Shown: in pieces, positions 19,818 through 31,472 of the stretch
How positions within the stretch are numbered: the first letter of the stretch is position 1
Layout of the letters: the number at the start of each line of letters is the position of its first letter
DNA from: Naegleria lovaniensis
Lineage: Eukaryota; Heterolobosea; Eutetramitea; Acrasida; Naegleriidae
Length of the DNA: 64,000 nt
Direction of reading: 5' to 3'
NCBI RefSeq assembly: GCF_003324165.1
Contig: NW_025407835.1
Span: forward strand, 248,001-312,000
Program-made: the position numbers and the translations under genes
Notes under the pieces: generated by a model
Seen by the model: only the letters and a program-made list of their open reading frames with translations
Databases searched by the model: none
Told to the model about the DNA's origin: nothing

Positions 19818-21601
19818 ATGTCTTCGCATCATCATGATGAACCAGAAGCATCGGAAATACGTTGGAAAGAATTTATGAACTTGGTAGGATTGGACGCTTT
19901 TTCAATTTATTCTCTCCTTCCTTCCTCCCATTCCGTTTTTATTCAAATTACAACAAGTCAGTAAACATTGGCAATTATTATGTTTGGAATGTATGAAAGA
20001 AGATTGTACAGAACTGTATTGGGATCGTTCTGCAATTGTGAGCAAGGGTAAAACCAATCCGTTGGAGTTGTTTTTCAAAATTCTTAATCCTTTTAAAAAG
20101 TTAAAGGTCATTGTACTGAAGAATGAAACTGTAGATATTGCCTTTCTGAAAACCATTCTCGTGGATTGGAAAGGAGAGGTTAAACATTTAAAATTCATTA
20201 ATTGTATGATGAGCGTTTTTCATCAATTACCCATTCAGTGCAAGTTCATGACCTCCGATAGTAGTGTTGAGAGATCTTTTTCGGGATATGTTCCTCTCCA
20301 ACAATTTTTTGGGGGCAAGGTTTTGGAGTGCCAATTTATAACTGAAAAGATGAAAGCAAAAACTGTTCGACGAAATTATGGATATTTGAATGGGATGGAT
20401 GAAAGTGAAAGTCAAGAAATGTCTGTTGGATGTCAGCGGTCGTGTGTGGAGGAAATTACCATTATTTCAACTCAGACACACATGTTGAGCCATGAACATT
20501 TGTTATGCTGCTTTTGCCTCTTAAAAGAATTTCCAAAATTGAGGTTAGTATTACTTAAATATTTATAGTGACAGGATGTAGTGAATTCTAATGATAAAAT
20601 TGGTAGACTGGTTGAGCTTTCATTCATGTCGGCCAATGTCTTGGATTCTGTAATTGAGTCCATGGGAGGAAAAGAGCTTTTTCCCAATGTCGAATTTAAG
20701 AAGAATATTCATTCAACCGCAAACCAAATCTTAATGGACACTCAAGATTTTGAAAAGGTAAGATCTATGATCACATTTGAAAATTGTGAGCACATATCAC
20801 GTCACAACAAAGGCTATCGATTATTACATGAGTCGATTTGAAAAGGACTTTCATTTTAGAAAAAACAGGCTTGAAGCATTTAGGAAGAAGTATTTGACAT
20901 CCCGATCTTCTTTTGACACTTTTCACAACAATGCATGTAAAATCATTGATTTTTTTTCGTATCATTCACCTTTTGGTATGGACTCCAAGTTAAAAGATAT
21001 GAATGGATACAATATTATTCAATTAGCCATTATTTTCTCTTCCCATGCCACTGTGGAATTTATTTTGCGATACTTGACTGCATTAGAAAATGAGTCGGTA
21101 GACATAATTCAAATTCACAACGAGTTACAGGAATTATTTTGGTCCAATAATGGCATTGATGGAAAAAACGCTGTTTTTTCGAGCATTCCAAGCAAAGATT
21201 GTGACGATTTACTGCGAACTATGATGCAGTATAACATTTCATTTAATGCACCCTCTTCTGATGGGTCCACTATAGCTCATTATTTGTGCCACGTTGGAAA
21301 ATTAGAACAACTCAAGAACATTTGGTTTTCACTCTTTAAAGATTTACCACTGGAAAGAAAACTATATTTTCTTGATCTGAATTCTAAAAATCACATGAAC
21401 GAATATCCTATTGAGGTTTGTAAAAAGCTCAAAATGAACAACATGATGAATTATTTGAAAGAGAATTCACAACAGTTTGGAATTTCATATTTACCAAACT
21501 TGGAGGTGGAAAAACCAACGAGTAGCCAAGTCACACATAAACCGTTACCAGTGCAACCTCCTGCACCAAGTCGACAAAATACCCAATGTCAAATTTTGTA
21601 A
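19818..21601 (+). CDS. F-box/ankyrin-like protein with CaaX end; frame broken near start
   Basis: Exons 19818-20547, 20575-20757 and 20813-21601. The middle intron is 55 bases and canonical; the first would be only 27 bases. The N-terminal frame (MSSHHHDEPEASEIRWKEF) must shift at the T5 run 19898-19902 to read the F-box-like FILSFLPP...LQQVSKHW. With one T fewer, exon 1 is 729 bases and the whole is 566 codons. The centre looks leucine-repeat-like, and later blocks resemble ankyrin units (MNGYNIIQLAIIFSSHATVEFILRYL, DGSTIAHYLCHVGKLEQL). It ends NTQCQIL, a CaaX box favouring geranylgeranylation. Either an assembly error or a recent pseudogene. Confidence 0.6.
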
Positions 21602-21770
21602 TGAAATTCATTCATAAACACAAGTGTTATCTTTGTTGGTCTTATTTTGTTGTGGAATGTTGGCATAGTTGACGCTTCATTGATACAGTGGTTCATCCAC
21701 ACAAAGAAGAAAATTACACAAGTTTTGATTGTTGTTAATATATTTAGTATTTATGAACATCATCACAATA

Positions 21771-22262
21771 TTATCTATTCACAATTTTGGTGACAGTTGG
21801 ACTTTGAGACTTGCTCTTGTTTTCAATTTCATTTTGCTCCTTGATGCTCATCAGAATTTCTTCCTTGTTTGTTTCCAAAACCAATCCTCCGATAGTAATT
21901 TCATCCAAAATATAGTGTACTTTATCGGAATGGAAAATCAAATCCAACTCACAAACGTTTTCAAAACATTTATCCAACGTTTCAACAAACACTTGGATAA
22001 GATCGAGTATTCCTAATTCGCTTTCATTTTGATCCACTGCAAAGATAAAGTACAAGGTAGCATAATGTCTGTAGATGAGCTTGGTGTCTTTTCCCCAAAT
22101 TGCTCCTCCTTCTAAAAAGTTACAAACGGAATCAGATCTTCTCACTACTAATTGATAACATTCTCGGACTGCTTGTTGTTGTTTTTCAAAAGGTACTTGT
22201 TCATAGAATCTCGTGAGACGAGGCTTTCCGTGATTGTTCACAACAATAATTCCTTTAATCAT
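21771..22262 (-). CDS. AP3S: AP-3 complex subunit sigma
   Basis: Small (sigma) subunit of the AP-3 adaptor that sorts cargo from endosomes to lysosome-related organelles. Single exon, 163 residues, starting MIKGIIVVNNHGKPRLTRFY. Longin-fold hallmarks are CNFLEGG, LIYRHYATLYFIFAVD and ESELGILDLIQVFVETLD, then CFENVCELDLIFH; the VCNFLEGG and KVHYILDEI blocks match AP-3 rather than AP-1 or AP-2 sigma. The start at 22262 is set by the conserved MIK; the frame runs further upstream without conservation. A Lys/Ser-rich tail of about 15 residues follows the core. Confidence 0.96.
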   Translation of the reverse strand: MIKGIIVVNNHGKPRLTRFYEQVPFEKQQQAVRECYQLVVRRSDSVCNFLEGGAIWGKDTKLIYRHYATLYFIFAVDQNESELGILDLIQVFVETLDKCFENVCELDLIFHSDKVHYILDEITIGGLVLETNKEEILMSIKEQNEIENKSKSQSPTVTKIVNR

Positions 22263-22532
22263 TTTTCGTTTGATGATGATGGTTAAATATTTTTTTAGAG
22301 ATTTTTTTAATTGCAACGATTCTGTTAGCCAAAGGATGATACCTCTCCTTTCAAAACAGGGGTGAATTAAAAAAGAGTTTTTTGGAGTCAAATAAATCTC
22401 CAGAAAATTAACTTCGATCGATTACAAATATATAGCTCTCTCCAATGAATCATTTAACCTGAATCATGTGAATGGTGTTGGGGGATTGATTTCGGAAGAC
22501 GAAAACAAAAAAAATATTTCATTCCTCACAAC

Positions 22533-22958
22533 ATGGATCCATCATCGTCGGATCAGCAGCAATTATTAGAGGCACTTGAAAATAATACTCTCGACATTAT
22601 TGATAATTTAAATCAATTATCCATCATGATAGAAATATATGACCCGAAAGAAACAAAACCTCATTGGTTTGAAAAGATTGAAAAATTGGATCAACAATAC
22701 ACAGACTTGTTGTCTTTGTGTCATTCCAATGCCACCATGCCTCTCATGCAAGAACAATATCCATACGAGGTATTGCAAGTAATTGATAAGAATGAATCAC
22801 CAGATCAATATCTTCAAACTGTAAAGAAAAAGTCACAACAGAGAATCGAGTTTGCAAATGGTAAAAAATCTGCTGTTGACCAATTGCGAAATGTTTTGCG
22901 AACAGAATTAGAAAAACATTTTCCTGAGACCACTGAGAATGTGGTCAAAAAGGAATAA
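22533..22958 (+). CDS. MED10: Mediator complex subunit 10
   Basis: Middle-module subunit of Mediator, the RNA polymerase II co-activator. The 141-residue single-exon protein has the family layout: an N-terminal amphipathic region (IIDNLNQLSIMIEIYDP), the core VPLE-like block (MPLMQEQYPYEVLQVIDKN), the short acidic NESPDQYL link and a C-terminal helix ending LRNVLRTELEKHFPE. Length matches the family (about 130-160). The start is at ATG 22533, preceded by cacaac. It converges on the neighbouring minus-strand gene 90 bases away. Confidence 0.9.
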   Translation: MDPSSSDQQQLLEALENNTLDIIDNLNQLSIMIEIYDPKETKPHWFEKIEKLDQQYTDLLSLCHSNATMPLMQEQYPYEVLQVIDKNESPDQYLQTVKKKSQQRIEFANGKKSAVDQLRNVLRTELEKHFPETTENVVKKE

Positions 22959-23048
22959 TATTTGCTATCATTAATAATTGGATATTTATCGTCTCACAAT
23001 GTTTGATTCATTTAGTGAAAGTATTTACCTAGAGCAGTGTCATTAGCG

Positions 23049-25575
23049 TTACCTCCTCGTAGTAATCTTTGAAGATTTTCTGATACTTGTCTTTTGTTGT
23101 GAGGGAAGTACTGGTTTGCTAGTTGTTAATGTATCTTCGACAATTTTTGGTTTGGATGAATGTTTCGAAATGAGTATTGGCTTTGGACTGAGAGTGGATG
23201 GTTTTTTTGCAAATGAAGGCTTCTTATCACTGCGTGTTACACCTTTGGAAGAAATTCTCTCAGTTGTCGAAATAAAGTCAGACAATTTAACAGATATGGT
23301 TTTTGAGGGTGAATAGTCGAGATCATTTTTGAGTATCTTTGACGTATCCTGGAGAGCACTGGTAAGGATGACACTGAGTGATTCTCGAGGTGTAGTGTTG
23401 AGCTGAGACTGAGATGAAGACCCAGGTGTATTTGAGCTGATTATCCTAGGTGAAGGCTTAGGAGATCCAAACGAGCCTGATGCACTCTTTCCAGTTTTCG
23501 ACTTCTTTGGTACTGTAGCCACAGGTATTGGGGAAAGTATGGACGCGTCTTCAGCACTCATAAATATTACATCAGGCTCATATTCTTTTGGTTGGGACAG
23601 AAATTCCAAGGAAGAAATGTTGTTTGGGTTGGAAGGTATGTTCGTGCTCAATATTGTCGTTGTCTCACTTGTGTGTTCTGTTTTACCATCGATCTTAACC
23701 TCAGGCATGGAATGATCTTTTTCAATTGGCGAACCCAAGTTAAATGATCGAAGATTAGCCTTTTGTTTAAGAAGGTGATGAAAGTGGATTGTGTCCGCTT
23801 CTGAAAACGATTGCTCTTTTTGTAATGGAGGTGTTGACGTATAGTTTGAAATAAATTTGTCGACTTCATCTTGGATTTCTTGGTCAGAAAGGGTGGTGTG
23901 AACGTTTGTTACTGTTGTAATGTTCACAATTGGCTGCGTTTGCACTTCATCCTGTTTGCCTTCTTCATGCATTATTTCCTTGACATCAGTAACTTGCTCA
24001 TTCTTACGCGGTGGTTCATGGTTTGTTTTCACTGATGGGCTTGGTGGAAGCGATTTCTTAATGGATTCATCAACGGTAATTCGCATGGTTCGGATCGTTG
24101 CGTTTTTTAAAGGTAGAAATGCTGTCTAGTTTAGGGTTTAAATGTATGCATCCTGCCACCAAAACATTATGATAATTCTTACCTCCATTATCGAAGACGG
24201 CTTAATGTCAATCCATTCTGCATTTCTTATCATTTTGTCAATATCAAAAGGAAGCTTGATATTGAGCTCTCCTATTGTTTTCAAATCTTTCACTTCTTGC
24301 AGTTTCTTAGTTGGAGTGTAAAAAGATGGTTGTTTGTTCTCTTTCAGCTCAAGCTGAGAAGGGGATCTTGCGACGATGTTACTTTTCCCAGATGCATTTG
24401 CTGTAGTTCCTGTGCTGTTGTTATGTACAAATGAACTAGATTCATTACGTAAATGCTTTTCTTCAACACTTGCAAAGCAAGTAACAGTTTGGTGAACGAG
24501 GTCAGCAAAGTAAGAAAGAGTTTTTTCAAAAATAACAAAGAGAGGGTCAGTTTTGGGCTCAAACTGATTTCGTTTTGTTTTGTCTGCATAAGACGACTTT
24601 GAGAATGCATACAGCAAGTGTATGGCGCCAGATTTCTCAAGCGAAAAATTGTTGATAAGGAACTTTTGAAGTAACGCTTCGTTAATAAGGAAGTTTTCAA
24701 CGTTAGATGAAACTAAACCTCCGTTAATTAAGAGTTAAAACTGAATGAAAAAACGTACAATGATCGTAGCTTTCTCCGTTTGAAAAAAACCCTTTTGTTT
24801 CTTCAACAGCTTCTCGCCACAGTAAAGGAATGATCAACTGATGACAGTCATGATTGGTACCTGTTTGTGTTTGTTTAAAGATGCGCATAGTGTTATTCTT
24901 CCACTTACTTTTGCTTATCAAATTCAAATCAGCAACATCTCGTTCAATGAGTACCACTGATGATTCTATTATTTCTTTTTCCATGCAATTTTTATGAAAA
25001 TACTCTTTGAATCTTCGGAGAGTAATAAAACCTGTGAAAGCGTTGCACTCCCTCATAATTTCGAACGTATGTTTCAGCAAATGTTCAGCATGGCTGAGTT
25101 GGTGATCTTCAGAGTCGCTGGAAATTACAATCAATAAAATCAAAATTTCTTCTACAGACAATAGAGTTTTGTTCTCAGTGTCAAGCAAGAAGAATAAATG
25201 CTCAACCGATTTAATCCACTGATCAGATACATTCCATGCTGCCATCAATTCATTGTTTTGAATTTTTACAAATAATCCTAACAATACATCCAGCTGATAT
25301 TCCGAATATGGTGCAATAGCCTTCATCCATTCCTGCTCGGTTAATGTTGATTTTGGTTTTTGTGTGGTTCCCAAATTAATGATTTGATTCACCCATTGCT
25401 GCATTAACGTTTGAAACTCGTCTTCGTTGACCACTCCGTTCAAAAGCCATTCAAATATTGATTGAAACGATTGAAGATCCTCCGAAGATGATATTAAACC
25501 CTTTGTCATATCCAATACGACTTCTACGTAAAGAGCTTTTGCGTAACATTCTCGTCTGCTGATAGACAAGCTCAT
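23049..25575 (-). CDS. Unknown protein with a possible EF-hand and Ser/Thr/Pro-rich tail
   Basis: Three exons: 25575-24759, 24718-24183 and 24125-23049 (809 residues). Intron 1 is 40 bases (GTACGT...GGAG) and intron 2 is 57 bases with acceptor CTAG. The N-terminal 270 residues are helical; LLDTENKTLLSVEEILILL (about residue 130) resembles one EF-hand loop and flanking helix, but a full pair is not clear. The middle is moderately conserved-looking (FLINEALLQKFLI). The last 360 residues are disordered, rich in Ser, Thr, Pro and Lys (SKTGKSASGSFGSPKPSPR, KKPSFAKKPSTLSPKPI). This could be a cytoskeletal or signalling scaffold; no function is claimed. It starts 65 bases from the divergent gene. 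Confidence 0.7.
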
Positions 25576-25640
25576 TTTTTGGAAGGTCCATGAACGAGTT
25601 TTAAGGTCGAACTGTAAAGTAACGTTGGCGGTAAAAAAAA
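25576..25640. promoter_or_regulatory. Short divergent promoter region
   Basis: A 65-base spacer between the divergent ATGs at 25575 (minus) and 25641 (plus). It ends in a poly-A run before the plus-strand start. No element can be named. Confidence 0.35.
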
Positions 25641-27008
25641 ATGAAAAGAGTTTTCAAAGGGCTAATTCGTTGTTGTACTCGCTTGTCTTCACTGCAGTTC
25701 ATGCATTCTCGATTGTTAACTGAACGATATTTCAACACATGGCAATCTTTGTCCCGAAAGAAAAAAATTAGAACACATGAAGACTGGGAAAAAGATATCA
25801 TTCACCCACAAGGTTTTTACGATTTCGGAAGAAAGGAGACAACGCATGATAAAATATGGAGGGAGAGGAATGAGAAGGATTTACAACAAGCAATGGTAGA
25901 ACTGGATAAATATCCTGAAGAAGTTGAAAAAATTTCAAAAGAAATAGAAAAACATTTGAAAAGAAATTTGGGTCTTATTGGTGACAGAGATCTAACAGCG
26001 TTACTGTATTTAACGCTGCCGTTTATGAAGAGTTTTGTGGAGGAGACTCTTGGTTTGGTTGACCCTTACCCAATTTTTTACTGTTTGGAAAAAAAGGAAT
26101 TTATAACAATAATTGATATGGAGGAAGAGGGAAATGTAATACTGTTAAATAGTCACGAATTCGAACAGCCACATCTAGAAAAATTTGAAGTGGATGACCC
26201 TTCCAGGAAAATGATAGTATTCACAACCGCTGCATCGTGCTCCAAATGGATGGATCGCTTATTATCGAACAACAGAAAACACATATGTATTGACATTATG
26301 TGGAACCACAACGACCCCTTTTACGAACGTGCAAGACTGGTTGTGCTTTACAACGGATGGCTCATGTTAATTCTAAGGGTTCCCAAAACAAAAGGTCCAG
26401 ACCAAAAACTGTACGAGTTGATTATGGACCCCAAAATAATGAAGTTTGGGTTTGATGCACCGGCAAAGGCCGGAAAATTGTCACAATGGTTTGAATCATG
26501 CAACCTGAAAGGTATACAAGATGAAAGGAAACACTTTATCGTTGATGCAGACGAGTATAATTGGAAAAACTTTAGACTACTTACATTTGGGGTGCCACTA
26601 CACAGACGAGTGGACTGTTTTTTGAAGGAGCAGCCAGATTCCTTCTATCATTTTGGCAACCTTGACCCTAACACCAAGCAAGGTAGAACTCGTTTGGAGT
26701 ATGCTTCACACGGTGTGTTTACATGTTGGTACTTTGCAGAATACATGGATACAAGTGAAGAAAATAAGGACATTCACACTTGGGCAACCTCTCATCATCC
26801 AGAAGGAAAAACCCCAATTCTTCTTGAAGAACCTTCAGATGAAGAGTTTGAAAAATGTGAAAAGCTTGCAAAAAAGTATGACCGTGTAAAATTGTCGCTT
26901 GGCCCTCAATTGTTTTACAAACCTTCTGTAGTGAATGTCAAATACAAGGAAACAAAAAGGGAGGACTTTACGAAACTGATCATGGAATGGATTCAGAGTA
27001 AATTTTAG
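25641..27008 (+). CDS. Mitochondrial protein with degenerate 3'-5' exonuclease-like fold
   Basis: Single exon, 455 residues. The first 40 residues (MKRVFKGLIRCCTRLSS) are Arg-rich, without acidic residues, and end near RYF, as expected of a mitochondrial presequence. Residues about 215-290 read like a DEDD exonuclease core: ICIDIMWN for the DxE strand, RLVVLYNGWLMLILRVP for the second strand, LYELIMDPKIMKFGFD for the helix and D strand. The first motif has DIM instead of DxE, so catalysis is doubtful. The remainder is charged with no recognised domain. The fold assignment is inference from short motifs and needs a profile search. Confidence 0.65.
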   Translation: MKRVFKGLIRCCTRLSSLQFMHSRLLTERYFNTWQSLSRKKKIRTHEDWEKDIIHPQGFYDFGRKETTHDKIWRERNEKDLQQAMVELDKYPEEVEKISKEIEKHLKRNLGLIGDRDLTALLYLTLPFMKSFVEETLGLVDPYPIFYCLEKKEFITIIDMEEEGNVILLNSHEFEQPHLEKFEVDDPSRKMIVFTTAASCSKWMDRLLSNNRKHICIDIMWNHNDPFYERARLVVLYNGWLMLILRVPKTKGPDQKLYELIMDPKIMKFGFDAPAKAGKLSQWFESCNLKGIQDERKHFIVDADEYNWKNFRLLTFGVPLHRRVDCFLKEQPDSFYHFGNLDPNTKQGRTRLEYASHGVFTCWYFAEYMDTSEENKDIHTWATSHHPEGKTPILLEEPSDEEFEKCEKLAKKYDRVKLSLGPQLFYKPSVVNVKYKETKREDFTKLIMEWIQSKF

Positions 27009-27108
27009 AGTGTATCATACTACCACCCTCAATTTCACAATCCAGAACACTTGTAGGAGAGAAAGCAATTCCATATAGAGAATAAGGTGAGTTTCATTTC
27101 ATTTCCCA

Positions 27109-30100
27109 ATGTCACGTGTCAGCTACAATCCTCAAGTGAAAAAAATGTTTTCTCACTCCATCTCTGCTTCCTCTCCTTCATCATTCCATGAGGCAACAGC
27201 ACGAGTTCTGCCCAACGAAAAAGCTCCAGTGATAGACAATGCTGATTGGATCCATGCTCAACCTCTCATCGGATCGTATGGACATCGTTCCAAACATACC
27301 TCCGTCTCATTCACAAATGCCAGAAATGAGCCATGTATTCTCATCTTTGGGGGACAATCCGATTCCACTCATTCGTCATCATCAACCAGTACCACTTCAA
27401 ATTCCAGTAATCATCATCTCTCTGGAAGCAACAACAACCATCATCATTCAGTGGGAGGTGGTGACGTATTCATGTATGTGATCAAACGATTGCAAGACAA
27501 TGGTGAATGGCACTGCTACTCTCCACCAGTGAAAAATCCTACCAATGCACCACCTCGAGTGAGAGGTCATTCGGCCGTTTACTTTGAAGGAAGAATGATT
27601 GTGTTTGGAGGAAAGAATAATTTCAGATATTTTGATCAACTTTTCGTAAGTAGTTGACGTCGACGACGAGTGAAAAAGTTTTTGTGTGAATATTGGTCTC
27701 ATTGGTGATGATTATGGCACGCATCTTCTTCGTCGCATTTGATCATTATAATGATGGACACGGCACCTGATCATGGTGGCCACATTGAATTTTCCATCGG
27801 GATAATTCTTTTGAAATTGTGTGAAATTGTGATGGAATTGGCCACTGACAATAATCCAATATCTAACACTCTTATTGATGTCCATTCCACCACTCGATGA
27901 TGATCATCTCGAATGTTTTACTGTATGTGCCATCCACATGAACGATTCCATATTTGGAATAGTCTCTAAACTGTTCCACTTGGGAATGGAGTCACATCAT
28001 TTCTCTTCAACGATTCAGTACGACACGATTCATCACGAATGGACAAAGTAATAAGAAAAATCGCTCAGCATCCTCCTCTCTTCACAACAACAGTACCACT
28101 CCACAGAATTCTTCGTCCTCCTCCTCTGTCGTAGGTCGTACCATTCGTGAACAAATTAGTTTCGAGTCCATGATCAAACTTCCATGTAAGAGAAGTAACC
28201 ATACAGCAGTGGTCCTTCCAAAATATCGTAAAATGATTGTCTATGGAGGACGATCGTATGGAGAGACACTTGGAGATTTGTGGGCCTTTGATTTGGAGGA
28301 ATATCAATGGGATAATATTCAAATGGATCCTCATAAATCGCTCATTCCCTCTGAACGTCATTCACACAGTGCCACAGCGTTGCAGGAAAATCCCAATGTC
28401 ATGATCATTTATGGAGGTAATAATGGTAGTTCACAATTGAATGATTTGTGGATGTTTGATTATTCGGCAACTGTTTTTACACCCATTACCATGTGGAATA
28501 GTGTATTAAGCAATCCTTCATTGTCATTCAAAACGAGCGATCCAGGTGCAACAAATGCCATTCAAGTTGCAAATTCAATACTCCTTGGAAAGAAGGCCTC
28601 CAATTCAGATTCGAAGAATTTATTGATACCCACTCCAAGAGAAAGTCATCAATTAATTTCTTTAGGAAAAGGTTACTTAATGGTTCATGGAGGTTATTCC
28701 AAGAAGAGGTTCATTAAGGATTTTAATATTATTGATCTTCAACGAATGGAATATATTGACTGCACTTCTATTCCAAGAAAGAAGATTCCATGTTCAAGAA
28801 AATGTCACACTCTCAATAACATTTCAGAGGAGTATATTAGCATGGTAGGAGGAGTCTCTAGAAAAAGAGGAAAACTCGATGATTTTAATTTAATTGACAA
28901 GGAAATGTTGAAAAGTTTCATTCTCACCGATGGAGACGCTTCTTTAGTTGAAGAATTGAAAACTGTTCTCGAAAAGAAGTATAACATTCATCTCGAATCT
29001 TCACCTGATGCTTCATCCATTAGAAACTCCATTTCAATCACCCATTTAGAAAGCAACAATCATGACAAACGAAAATCAGTCAGAATTTCTCAAAGTCTCA
29101 GCAAAGACTCTCTTTTAGAAATTGGTTCCATCTTGTTAACATTGAGAGAATACCACAAAGCCATATCCTATTTCACACTAGTTCTTCAAATCGATCCCAA
29201 CAACAAGATGGCTTTCGAAAAGAGAGGAATTTGTCACTTCATGACCGAAGACATTTTGGCGAGTATTCAAGATTTTTCTGAATGCAACTCACCTGAATCA
29301 CAAATTTTAAAGGCCTACGCTTTCTTACGAATTGGAAAATATCGAGAGGCCTCCAATGTCATGCACATGCTCAAAAATAGCTATTCAGGCTCACAATTAC
29401 CAGTACTCGTTGAAGTGATCAAACAATTATTGGACTCGTATGAAAGTTCAATAGAGAGCAAAAACAAGAGCTCTACGCAACGTGAGTTACGTGCCTCTCG
29501 AGCTTATTTTGCTACCAATATTGATGATTATGTTTTTGAGCCTCAATCGGGCCGATATGTGGACCTTGAAAGTGAAAACAAGCCTAGCGAAGAGGGTCAT
29601 GTGAATTTCTCGATTGCAGAGCCTTATTCTTTACTATTTATTGGACAGCATGAGTGCGGAATGACTTCATATTTGCAACAAATTAGGTCCATGTTCCGAC
29701 AAAGTATTAGCATCAAGGAAGCGAAAGTATTCAAACCGAAAATTCAAAATTATACCATTGGTTTGTATCATCAATGGATGAGTTTTAAAAAAGTTTTGGA
29801 AGCATTTGATAAGGACGCATGTCCCATTCAAGTATCACAAGATTTGGAAAAACTTTCGAACCAAGTTTTTGACTATTTGGAAATGAACAAATCCGACAAG
29901 GATGGATTATCCATTTATCCAATTGCAAAAGTTCAAAAATTAGTCATGCAATTGGGTTCCAATCGAGAATTTCAAAAGATTTGCTCCAACTTTGCATCTC
30001 TGTACGAAATATTGAAAACCAAATATTACTTTTGTTCACTCCAAGAAGAAATTCACAAACTCTTCCACAATGCCAATGTACCATAGTAAGTAGCACCATG

Positions 30101-31472
30101 ATTCAAAATTGTGTGACATTTCAATAATTTTTCACATTTTCCATTTCAATAACAGCTTCTTCAAGGAAACGAACAGAATTCTCTCCACAGACTATCTACC
30201 CACAGATATGGATATTATTTCTTTCCCAATCAAGTATCACTTTTGTCCTCTTAATCTCATTGCATGTGAAAAAAAGAGTTATGAAGAATCATTGGATTTG
30301 AATGCAACAAATTCTCCTCTCCCAGCAATGAATCATTCCGAAGAAAATTTAGTATCAACAGCAAGTAGCCCTTCTCCAACTCGTCTTGAAATGAATGACA
30401 CCACCACCATCAACACTAATGGTCACCCAACGAGAGATTTGATTTCATTCGATGACGACAAGATTCTCCCTTCCACTCAAAATGTGAAACAAGTCATTGG
30501 AGATTTCACAAAGACAATCTTTTCGAATATCATTGAACAACATCAAGACAATAACGATAACAACAGCGATAAGGATCGTAGTACTCATGTTCATCATGAT
30601 CATACAATTCAACCATTGGATCAAATGAGAGGAAGTGTCGTTGAAAGAAATGATCATTTCTTGGACTCGCACCAAGACATTCCATCTTGTTTCAAACCTC
30701 CATACAGTGATGACATGTTTATAGGAGATATTTCCATCTATAAGGATAGTATGGATAGTTTAGATTTAAATGTTGAACAATCTCCTCTTGAATTTATCTT
30801 TAAAAGAACACCTTATACTATCTTTTCAACGACAGCTTGCAGTGATGAAGAAAAAGTCACGAGTGCCATTCGAGAGTTGAGTATTGATTCCATTGCTGTC
30901 ATCACCTCATTACATGATGTGGATCGAAAAGTACAAAGCTCTCATCAGCAAATTCCGGTTTATTCCTTTATGAATGGTCAGGTGATGGCCGATGGAAAAT
31001 CAGCCTCTTCTATTGTGAACACTCTACGAATGTGTGAAAAGTTACTGAATCAAGAAGCATTTGGAGACACACAAATTATTTTCATATTCACTCATCATGA
31101 TGTATTTGTAAGTTTTTTTAATGATTTTTACATTTTTTTTTAATCAACCCTTATTCAATAATTGTGACATGAATGATTGGATGAAAAAACACATCTATTT
31201 TCATATGATAGGTTCGAAAGGCTGCACAAGATCCAAATCTTCTCAAAAACGTGTTCCCTACTTATCAAGCAAGTACCAAAAAGTCACCTCAAAAGTACCT
31301 TGAGGAAATGTTCGAAATATTCAATGACAAGTATCGAAAGAGAAGAAGATTTCACTTCTCATTCGTGAACACCCTTGATAAGGATGATGTCAAACGTTCA
31401 TTTAAAACCATTCACGAAATTGTTCATAGTGTTGAATTGAAGAGACAATTAGAAACATACAAGATGTTGTAA
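27109..31472 (+). CDS. Kelch-TPR-G-protein alpha-like fusion with altered GTPase motifs
   Basis: Four exons: 27109-27645, 27963-30085, 30156-31107 and 31212-31472; all junctions GT-AG, 1290 residues. Residues about 60-500 hold kelch blades (CILIFGGQSD, GRMIVFGGKN, KMIVYGGRSYGETLGDLWAF, VMIIYGGNNGSSQLNDLWMF, YLMVHGGYS). Residues 560-690 are TPR-like (LLEIGSILLTLREYHKAISYF, LKAYAFLRIGKYREA). From about 735 it matches a G-alpha subunit: SLLFIGQHECGMTSYLQQIR at the P-loop, ETNRILSTDYLPTDMDII (the DY.P...D block before switch I), IIFIFTHHDVF at the NKKD strand, VFPTYQAS, then NTLDKDDVKRSFKTIHEIV at the C-terminal helix. The nucleotide-contact residues are replaced, so it is probably a pseudo-GTPase. 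An Asn/His/Ser-rich insert replaces switch II. Confidence 0.85.
27646..27962 (+). other. Long intron within the kelch domain
   Basis: A 317-base intron between kelch blocks FDQLF and SLNCSTWEW (GTAAGT donor, GGAATAG acceptor). It is rich in gatgat/atcatt triplets, and no exon is seen inside it. Confidence 0.65.
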
